Source: Spirogloea muscicola (lineage: Eukaryota; Streptophyta; Zygnematophyceae; Spirogloeales; Spirogloeaceae). Taken from it: DNA of 25,724 nt. How positions within the stretch are numbered: the stretch's first letter is position 1; each line of letters begins with the position of its first letter. Below, one piece after another: positions 1 to 8,000 of the stretch. The DNA is taken from contig WELB01000123.1 of NCBI GenBank assembly GCA_009602725.1, positions 1-25,724 of the forward strand, read 5' to 3'. The translations under genes and the position numbers were made by a program. The notes under the pieces were generated by a model, which was not told the DNA's origin, ran no database searches, and worked only from the letters and a program-made list of their open reading frames with translations.

Positions 1-106
1 GGTGGGAGCGGTCAAATGCGTCGGTAGTCACCACATCCAGAAGCAGAAGGCAAGGGCTGTAGATAGTTATCCGAGAAAGAATGTACAAGGTCCTAAGGGC
101 CGAAAG

Positions 107-140
107 GCGCCTAAGAAGAAGAAGGCGCCTAAGAAGAGTG
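107..140. repeat. Two tandem copies of an AAGGCGCCTAAGAAG unit
   Basis: The unit AAGGCGCCTAAGAAG occurs twice back to back, about 18 bases apart. It lies directly upstream of the first copy of the dispersed hairpin repeat. An open frame through it reads as a Lys/Pro-rich peptide, but there is no independent sign of a gene, so I treat it only as a short tandem repeat. The rest of 1-600 holds nothing I can assign. Confidence 0.6.
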
Positions 141-232
141 CTCGCCCATTGAGAATAGGGGCTGGAGAAACCAGCCCGAAAAAGAATGAACAGAGTACGA
201 GAAGGGGGCCAGGTGAAGCGCTAAGAAACAGA
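138..232 (+). repeat. Dispersed hairpin repeat, copy 1
   Basis: The segment holds a perfect 7-bp inverted repeat, GGGCTGG (159-165) and CCAGCCC (171-177), with a 5-base loop. The flank GTGCTCGCCCATTGAGAATA upstream of it is shared with an inverted copy at 5303-5346. The downstream flank, beginning AAAAAGAATGAACAGAGTACG, is shared with a copy at 3615-3698. The two flanks are therefore shared with different copies, so the ancestral element is probably about 100 bp. No target-site duplication or terminal inverted repeat is obvious. Confidence 0.75.
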
Positions 233-779
233 AACTAAGCAGCTACGAATTACTCAGTAACCTCTGCTAAGCAGCCGCGGGTCGAAGATGCTAGGCTCGT
301 TGAAGTGGGTCCCCTGGCCTAAACCACACAGCTATGCAGAAGAGTACAGCGGATAGGTACTTAGTAATTCCAAGCAGCAAGTCGGAGTAATTTGCAGCTG
401 GGGAAGGGGCACTTTGACGAGCAGGGGATCTGTAAAATTTGTCAATCTGAAGAGAGGGGAAGAAGCCCTTCCACAAGGCCCATCCGCCCGGCCGAGCGGT
501 GCGAGGCGCGGCCGGAACGATGGTTGCCGGTCGTTAGAGCAGACGGCGCAAGCAAGCCTTCCTGGGCTGCTGGCACCAGATCGCCTCCCTGCTCCCCATG
601 TGCTTCCCCTGCCTCCACGACCCTGTACGCAATGTGGAGGAAGGCTCCTTCCCCTTCCAAGCGGATCTGAGGAGCATCCGCGACTCAGCCATCAGCTCTT
701 TCCCCTCTCTCCAACCTCTACTCACGCCATTCTCCACCCTCGCCCAAGCTTCTGATAGAGGGGCACAATCCAGACTGAT

Positions 780-1600
780 TATGGCAGTGGAAGACGAACG
801 CCGCAGAAGGTTGAGGAGGCTGCCAGAGATTCAGAACAATCCAAGGAGCTTGGCAAGACTTACTTCTCTGGCTACACCTGGTGCCACTGACTGGATCACC
901 TCTCCCACGTCGCCAACGCCTTCAGCATCAGCTCCGAGGCCTTTCGGACATCCCTTCAAATCTTCCTCGGCCTCCCGCCTACTGCCTGATTGGGGTGCGC
1001 CAGTGCGAGTGCAGCTTCCGTGCAGAGGGTGCTGTGCTCGCCACTCACACGCTGAGATGCCCCACTAGACCAGAAGTGGTGGGCATTCACAACCTCCTTC
1101 GCGATGCCCTGGCGGGCTTGATGCGCGACGACGCCGGCTACTGAGCGGTAGTGGAAGTCAACAATATCATGGACGACAATATCACCACGGACGCCCAGGG
1201 ACGTCATCATCGCCGCACACTTGACGTTGTGGGCGTGCAACCTGGTGGAGGACCACGGGCCTGGTCGGCGTTGTTGTTACGGAGGCATATAAGGGCCCAG
1301 CATCGACACACATCGCTGGGAACAAAGAAAACTGCGGCACTACTCCGATTACCCCCAATGCGATCAGCTCCTGCCAGCGGCAATCGACATCTATGGCTGT
1401 CTGGGTCCTCGTTTCCACACGCTCCTTCCAAACATTGCCAATCTAGGCTACACTCGACGTGCAGATGTGTTTCCGGCTGAGATGAGCTTGCCAGCTGCAT
1501 ATCTGTCGCTCTTGCGACGACGAGTTTCGGCCTGTTTGCAGCGTGCTCAGGCTAGTGCCTTGCACCAGAAAGCTGGGCGAGCTCTAGTTGGTGGCAGAAG
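780..1600 (+). pseudogene. Frameshifted retroelement ORF remnant (C-terminal region)
   Basis: Three plus-strand frames in succession carry pieces resembling the C-terminus of reverse-transcriptase-type retroelement proteins. About 855-905 reads ARLTSLATPGATDWITSP. At 894-989 another frame reads ISSEAFRTSLQIFLGLPPTA and then stops. About 1000-1143 reads a C-x-C...H-x3-C...HN-x-LRDAL cluster and stops. About 1330-1600 reads PAAIDIYGCLGPRFHTLLPN followed by LLRRRVSACLQRAQASAL. The order P-x2-W, LGLP, Cys/His plus HN-LRD, then a P-x-A-x-D-x-YG-x-LG block is what I recall for intact elements of this kind. At least two frameshifts and several stops make it a dead copy. The reverse transcriptase core itself is not visible, and the exact clade is uncertain. 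Confidence 0.5.
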
Positions 1601-1765
1601 GGCTCCGTTTCTGGAATCTAGTATTCATGCATCTGTTAGTAACCTTTATGTTTTGACCCGTGGTTATCGAGCGGGTCAATCTGCTGTAGGTTATGTAGAT
1701 CTTTAGATGTGCTTGCCTTTGTACTTGGCCATTTGGCCTACATTTGTTTCTTATTCACGGAATTC

Positions 1766-1839
1766 CTTCCACAAGGAAGCGACTTCGTTCTTCCACAAGG
1801 AAGCAAGTTGTGGAAGAAGAAGCACCACTTTAGAAGTGG
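1766..1839. repeat. 15-bp direct repeats with inverted partner and small hairpin
   Basis: CTTCCACAAGGAAGC occurs at 1766-1780 and again at 1790-1804. TTGTGGAAG at 1808-1816 is the inverse of its first nine bases, so the second repeat and this partner can form a stem. CCACTT-TAG-AAGTGG follows at 1825-1839. The cluster lies about 40 bp upstream of an orphan TATA box. It may be the end of a degenerate mobile element or a regulatory array; I cannot tell which. Confidence 0.55.
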
Positions 1840-1880
1840 GCGATGCTCGTAAATAGCCAGCCTATACATCAGTGAACAAT

Positions 1881-1890
1881 GTATATAAAA
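1881..1890 (+). promoter_or_regulatory. Strong TATA-box-like sequence without an identified gene
   Basis: The sequence GTATATAAAA is a near-ideal TATA box. No coding gene can be supported in the next 2.5 kb on this strand. It could drive a non-coding transcript or a dead transposon, or be chance in AT-richer DNA. Confidence 0.3.
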
Positions 1891-2722
1891 GCGGAAAATG
1901 CAGAGATTTGAGAAGCAAGGCTAGCCAGCCCGAACAGAAGGGACAAGGTCACTTATAAGATGATCCGAAAGACCAAGGCTCTCCCAGTGGTTGGACATCC
2001 ACGCGCGAATTATGGCAATCGGCATCCCTGGTTACTTCGTCCACCCTTTGCTGGTGAGTGGCAATTTATACCGAGGGATTGACGCTCCTGCTCTGATGGG
2101 CTGAATACGCTGGCGCTCAACTGCCGCCCATCTTTGATTTCGGAAAGAATATGGCTCCACCTGGGCCGCCGCAGCCAGTGGCTGACCTCTGCTGCAGATC
2201 GTTAACGAATCTTCGTTTAAGCCGACTCTATATTTCTGACTGCTCCAAATTGCTGGTGCTCTACTCCCTCTCTGTCCAATCTTTGGGCTGACCTGTCTCA
2301 GCTCACTGGTCCTAAGATAGCGCTCCCTCTGGAGGGGCTGACAGAGGAAGACAGGGAGGGTGATGAACGTAAGCGGCCACCCGCAAAAGACTTTAGCGAG
2401 TGTTGGGCAAGTCCGCGCCAATCAAGAACTAAGGGAGCTCCTTCAAAGGTGCAATAGCAGTGAATGGCCAGCCCGAGAGGGTTGCACAAGGACAGGCTTG
2501 TGAAGTCAGCATATGGTTGCTCATAACAGGGGCGAGAGTGAGAAGACTATTCATCGCGTCATCTCTAAGTACATGGGCACTGCTGTTAATGGCGTCAGCC
2601 TTAATCGAGAGGCATGGTAAGTCGAGCAGCGATCTGCCAAGTGGCTCAGGAGATCTGCTTGATATTGGAGCCGTTATCCACTTAACATGAGCACATATCG
2701 TTTTTGTCTGGCCGTTCAATAC

Positions 2723-2765
2723 CAGCAAAGGCCTTGAGCCCTGACGGAGCTCAAGGCCTTTGCTG
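2723..2765. repeat. Perfect 17-bp inverted repeat (9-base loop)
   Basis: The left arm CAGCAAAGGCCTTGAGC (2723-2739) and the right arm 2749-2765 are exact reverse complements, separated by CCTGACGGA. The resulting hairpin resembles a bacterial intrinsic terminator stem but lacks a clean T-run right after it. No gene ends next to it on either strand. Confidence 0.85.
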
Positions 2766-3424
2766 CTGTTCTTACGGCTTGCTGCTCTTACTCTGCTTCT
2801 TGGTTGAAACAGATTGTTGCAAAGGTGTGCAGGCGGTCGGTCACTTTGCCCCAGGCAAGGGTGACGTGCTTCCTGATATATGGCACTTGCCACACTGTCT
2901 ATATCATCTAAACCTACAGGTTAGATCAGCTCAACTGCCAAGTCCTTCAAGAAGACGACACGAAGAAGGACATGATGCGCATTGAGCGTTCACAGAGCCA
3001 ACTCGCGGGTGGCAAGTGTCGTCTTCAAATTGTCCCATTGTGCCGCAATGTTCAACAGCCAGCTGTTGCATTAGCAATCCTGTGCAACAAATGCAATCAC
3101 GAGAGAGCACCATTCCCAATTTCACCTGCCTGGCAAGGTGGCTTGCCTGCCGAAGGAGCCTTTTCGATGCGCCTTAGTAATGTATGCACGTCCAAAGGTA
3201 TCATGATCCTGTAACGCAGACGTGGCAATGCAGCCGCTTTTGTCAGTGTTCGTATTCCAAGGACCTACAGTATTCGGACCTCCAATTGCAGAAGCATCGC
3301 AGGCATGGCCACGTGGATGTGTGATGAGTGCTTACCCCCAGCGGCGCCTCCTTAACAAGTCCTTCTTCGGGTCGGCGGTCAGGTCACAATCCGCTAGCAG
3401 CAGCCTGTTTTGGGGCCTTTCACT

Positions 3425-3464
3425 AGACCCCGTATACTCTGGGCCACCAGAGTAGACGGGGTCT
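3425..3464. repeat. 18-bp inverted repeat with one mismatch (4-base loop)
   Basis: AGACCCCGTATACTCTGG (3425-3442) pairs with CCAGAGTAGACGGGGTCT (3447-3464), with a single mismatch and loop GCCA. It is followed by TTAGAAC, not a T-run. Its unusual stem length, close to the hairpin at 2723-2765, sets this non-genic region apart from the rest of the window. Confidence 0.85.
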
Positions 3465-3614
3465 TTAGAACGTCCTTCGCTCTTTAGAACCTCCTATTTG
3501 CCCGAGACGTCTATATGCATACTTGGACTGGCCTTATACCACTATCTTGGCTGGGGTGTGTGTGTCGCTTGGGCTGGCATCTCACAGCTACCGCCTCCTC
3601 TGCGAAGGAGCACT

Positions 3615-3698
3615 GTCCCCTATTGAGGATGGGGGCTGGAAAAGCCAGCCCAAAAAAGAATGAACAGAGTACGAGAAGGGGCCCAGGGGAAGCGCAAT
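3615..3698 (+). repeat. Dispersed hairpin repeat, copy 2
   Basis: GGGCTGG (3633-3639) and CCAGCCC (3645-3651) flank a 5-base loop. From CCAGCCC through AATGAACAGAGTACGAGAAGG to about 3698 the sequence matches copy 1 with roughly three differences over 50 bases. Upstream, the match to copy 1 is looser (CCCCTATTGAGGATGG against CCCATTGAGAATAGGG). Same orientation as copy 1. Confidence 0.75.
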
Positions 3699-4261
3699 TT
3701 CCTCTCTCTCTGCTGCTTATTTAGGCCCCTCTGGACCCGGCTTCATTGCCGCTTGGTGGCTCGCTCAGGTGTTCCGCATGCACCTATCAGTCTCGCTCCA
3801 CTTCCACGCTTCTGCAGTGCACTTGCACGCAGGCCGCGCTTTAGCTGCTGCTTCCGGGTTTCACCGTGGTGCCACTCTGCCAGCTATGCTGACTTGCGGC
3901 TGCTGACTAGGGGATCCTGAGCTCTAACTCCCAGTAGAAAATTGTGTAGCTGGGTGACGTAGCACTTTCTTGCCCCCTCGAAGCTTGTAATGTTCTTGGG
4001 CTGCTTTACACCATCACCTCCTGTTGAAAAGAGCTTCATGTGGTGGACCTTGTCATTCTTCTGTGCTGGCTGTTCACAGGGATGGTCTCCCTTCTGCAGT
4101 ATCTGCCTCTGGGCCATGCTACTCTCTAAGAGACAAGCGCGGCCAGATTTACTGGTGGCTGGGAGAGGCCAGACCAAAGGGATGGACTCTCTAGGCCATG
4201 GACCGCTGGATATGGACAGGTACATACGAATCACCTGCGCTAGCGAGCCAGCAGCGTTGAA

Positions 4262-4335
4262 GGCTGTGGCAAGCCAGCCCGAAAGACAGTGGCTCTCCCA
4301 AAGGAGGCGAGGGCTGTGAAAAGCCAGCCCGAAAT
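4262..4335 (+). repeat. Two partial hairpin-repeat units
   Basis: AAGCCAGCCCGAAA occurs at 4271-4284 and again at 4321-4334. Each is preceded by an imperfect GGCTG arm (4262-4266 and 4311-4316) that can pair with it. They look like decayed or minimal units of the family seen at 159-177, 3633-3651 and 5305-5323. A related AGCCAGCCCGAAC occurs near 1923. Confidence 0.5.
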
Positions 4336-4644
4336 GTATTGACAACGTCCGAAGGCACCCATGTAGGATGAGATATTTATCTCTTGTTAGGATCGCAAGT
4401 CAGAAAGACTAGTCGCCGGATAGCAAAGCAGAAAAACGGCTGAAAGTCATGAAGGACAAGTGCCACGAGCTGCAGGCCAGGCAGAGAGTGAGGTTTTGGC
4501 TACTCCCTTTTCCGCTATGGAGTTGCCGCACGCTGGTATTCACGCCACCGCGTCGGGCATGTGGCTCCCTTCACCTGCGCTCGACACGTGGTGGGTTGCC
4601 AGGTGGCTCCGCCTGACACGCCGGCGGCACCCCCCCCAGACCAC

Positions 4645-4648
<4 letters not shown>

Positions 4649-4709
<61 letters not shown>
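4649..4709. repeat. (CT)n microsatellite, about 61 bases, ending at an N
   Basis: An uninterrupted CT dinucleotide tract runs from 4649 to the ambiguous base at 4710. The N suggests that the true length is unresolved in the assembly. It lies about 330 bp upstream of the proposed first codon of the channel gene. The remainder of 4450-5040 is GC-rich and I see no supportable gene in it. Confidence 0.95.
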
Positions 4710-5041
4710 NCCCCTCCTCCGGATCTCTTTTCCTCTCGGTATTACACGCTTTTACCCATGTTGTCGGAGCCGACGGAGTCCCGAGGCACGGCCTGCGCCC
4801 TCGAGGGCCAGCGCTAGGCGCGCAGGCAATGCAGCATTGCCACACCGTCGGCAGTGGCCAGCCGCAGTGCAGGCGGCGGTCGTCAAGGCCCCTCGCGAGC
4901 AGATGCAATCGCCGCGCAGGCAGTCGCACCCGCCCTCCCATGGCTGCTGGGCGCAACGGCCCAGAAGCTGCGGTTGCCGCTTGACCAGCTCAGTGGCAGG
5001 GCCGCGGGCTAGCGCTACTGGCGGCGCCTGCCAGTGCCGCC

Positions 5042-8000
5042 ATGGCGGCCAGAGCGGGCGACCGGTCACAGGAGCTGGTGAGCCAGCGCGAGGGCGAGGA
5101 GGGTGCACCCGTCGACGGCCCGCAGGCACCAGTCGGCTCGGCGGGGCCGGAAGGTTCCGACCTTGCAGCCCACCCACCTCTCTCCTCACCCCCTGCTGAC
5201 TGCCGCCACTGTTGCTGGCTTTTGCTGGGCGCCCATGTCAATTAGTTGGTCGGCTGAGACAACGCTCGGCTGACGGCCACGGGAGGGGGGGGGGGGGTTT
5301 GGTCGGGCTGGTTGTTCCAGCCCCTATTCTCAATGGGCGAGCACTTTCTTCTTGGTCTGCGGCTGGCGGAATGTGCAGACTTCCGCACAGGCCTGGCCTC
5401 CAAGACCGAGACCGACAACCATGGCCAGATCGGGCAGCGCGCCGAGTACGAGTCCGACCAGCCGGCCAGCGAGGACGAGCTGCTCGGTGCGGACTCGCCG
5501 TCGAGCTCCGCCCAGCTCTGCAGCAAAGCGCCATGCCATCGCCCGCCGATCTGATGGCCGTCGGTGGCACTACCGCTGCGCCATCACAGCGGCGGACTCG
5601 CAGCTGCAGGAGCATGGCCACCGGCCGGGAGCAGTCCTCGACGGCGCCGCTGGCAGCGGCAATGGCCAGGACTCACGGTGACCGGCAGCCTCTTTCCTTG
5701 CCTCCTCCCTCCTCCTCCCTTCGCCCCCACCGAGCCAGCGCCCACGCAGCGCCTCGCTGGCCCTCTCGGCTGACCATCCAGCTAGCGAGCGCACGTCTAC
5801 TGTCCAGATCATCCGGACAGCCGCAGCAGCCGGGGACTCGCCTCCGGGCAGTGGCCCGGAAGCTGCGACCATTGGCAGCATTGCGGGGCGTGCGTGACCA
5901 GGTGGAGGCAGGCACCGCCACCGCGCCCGGCGGCGGACCGCTGGGCCCTGACGAGTCGCGGTGAGCGAGCTAGCAAGCGAACAGACGCGGGCGAGCACCG
6001 CCCACCGCCCCATTGCCGCTGCCAGCGACTCGTTCAGCAGTGCCCCCATTTTCGTTTGCCGGTGTCATAGAGCCGACGACCGGGGCCGCTTCTACTCGGA
6101 GGAGGGTGGTGGCCAGCGGCAAGGTGCAAACGAGAATCAGAAGCCGGAGCACCGGTGAGATTGAGCTGCTGCAGCCATTCACCTGCCGCCATGCTCGTGA
6201 CCTTCGTTCTGCTGCCGCTGCCGCTGACGCGGCCGCCTCCACCACCGCTGCCAGCGCTGCATCCGCAGCTCCCTGACTGTTGTTGCCATCGAGAACTGTC
6301 TCTTGCCAGGAACCCCTTTCAGCGATATGTGCAGGAAGGTCAGGGGAAGCGCCGTAGCCATGCTGGTGCCAAGGAAGGCAATGCTGAACGGCCTGCAAGG
6401 TGCGCTCCAGCTCAGCCCTCAGCGCAGCTGGCAGCTGGCAGTGGCGCTCAAACCCTGTCTTGGGTCCTCGCCTTTCTTACTGAGCGGAAGCTGTGGACTG
6501 GGAGCTGCCGCAGCTACCGGCGGGACAACAGCAGCGGCAGCGACTCTGATGGCAGCCACAGGAGCGAGGACGACAAGGAGGAGCGTGGCGCAAAGGCGCG
6601 GCCAGCTCCTCCGCCAGAGGGAAAGCCGTCAGCCATGGGCACCCTGGCGACAGCTCTGGCGCCGCTGCGGGGCCTCCCAGTGGTGCACCCGTTCTCGAGC
6701 TTCCGCCGCGACTTCAACATCGTCATATCCATCATCATCTTCTACAACCTTGTGCGCACCCCCTTGCCCAAGCGACCGTGCTTAAGTTGTGACGCAGGTC
6801 CTGGTCGCTAGCTGGCCCTCGCTGCTGTTGACTGCACTGCTAAGTGTGGGAAACTCATGAGAAGAGCGTGGCTGCTGATCATGTCCTTCAGGTGGAGGCT
6901 CCATACCGCATAGCAATCAACATTGCGCCGACTGGTGGGTGGCTGGCTCTGGACACGACCATCTCGTTCATCCTGCTCGCCGATGTCGTGCTGGGCTTCA
7001 AGACTGGATACGTCAAGCGCGGCGGGTATGACGTCAGCGACGGCGTGCGCGTCCTGCGGCCGCAGCAGGTCATCATGAACCAGGCAAGCATCTGTGCCCC
7101 TGCTGCTGTGCAACGGCGGCAGCATCATGGGCGTGTTTGCCGATTGGGCAGCAGCTGCTCATGACTGCTGCATGCTGCAATCATGCTGATCACTGCCAGC
7201 AGTGCTCTGAGGCCTTGTCTTGCAGAAGCGCATAGTCAAGAACTATCTACGCACGTGGTTCATTGTCGACCTTGCCTCCTCACTGCCAATTGACATCATT
7301 GTCTCCTCGTCGTCCGCGCATGCAAACTGGGTCACCGCCGTGAGCTCCCCCACCCAGTACTGCCGCTGAGTTGGCCCTCTTGCTGTCGACCGCTGAAGAC
7401 TGCTTGCACTACTATTGTAGCCCGTGGACGACTCCTGCTCTCTGGAGTCTACTGCCTGACTGCAGCTTCGACCCAGGATGTGCTGCACCACCTTCGTCCT
7501 CTGTACAGCTCAATGTCATTCCTGAGGCCGAGTCAGACCGCGCTGCCTCTGCTGCTTTCTCTCTTCCGCAGATCTTCAGGCTGCTGAAGTTGCTGCGAAT
7601 ACACCGCATGTTTACAGCCGCATCACAGCTGCGGCAGAGCTGGACATGGACAGAGAAGGAGAGCATTGGCATCCTGCTCATGGTTGTGGGGGTGAGTGCT
7701 GCACTTCCAAGCACAACCTGTCCCAGCACAGAGGATATGTACACTCCAACATACCGCAGCTTCATACACATCCTAGTACTTCATTACTAGAATACTCCTA
7801 CCAGCTATACTACTTCTAACAACCTGATTGTTGCCGCAGTCGTTAGATCTTGAGCATATCTGTGGACCTCAGGCATGACCTCATGGCAATCGTCTCCCAG
7901 GATTTAAGATAGTGCTTCAGCATGAGAGTTGGACAACATCTCTTGACAAATTGATGATCATTGGCAGCTTTGGCGTCCTGGGCCTGCAGATCCTTTTCTA

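Larger units (their letters stand above)
1900..4450. other. Non-genic, repeat-containing stretch
   Basis: Open frames on both strands here (the longest about 150 codons, at 2429-2893 and 3884-4345 on the minus strand) show no recognisable domain, no convincing splice structure and no compositional bias like the real genes to the right. The stretch contains the two long hairpins at 2723-2765 and 3425-3464, repeat copy 2 at 3615-3698, and scattered CCAGCCCGA motifs near 1925, 2470, 4275 and 4330. I see no supportable gene. Confidence 0.5.

Noticed and set aside
2-238. Lys/Pro-rich 78-codon frame at the left edge
   Set aside because: It runs through the tandem repeat and hairpin repeat copy 1; the same DNA recurs elsewhere in other contexts, so the frame is incidental.
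2429-2893. 154-codon minus-strand frame
   Set aside because: It spans the perfect hairpin, is mirrored by open plus-strand frames, and has no recognisable motif.
2723-3464. Reading the two hairpins as bacterial terminators and the window as prokaryotic
   Set aside because: The rest of the window is plainly eukaryotic, with dozens of spliceosomal introns, and no bacterial gene ends at either hairpin.
3884-4345. 153-codon minus-strand frame
   Set aside because: No domain, no splice partners, and it crosses two partial hairpin repeats; left as unsupported.
4540-5199. Long frames on both strands across the CT microsatellite
   Set aside because: They translate the repeat as Ser-Leu or Glu-Arg runs and have no domain. 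Only the ATG 5042 frame was retained, as a tentative first exon.
6060-6155. RADDRG peptide in a channel 5' frame that recurs in a frame near 20915
   Set aside because: Only six identical residues with weak DNA similarity; most likely chance in GC-rich sequence.
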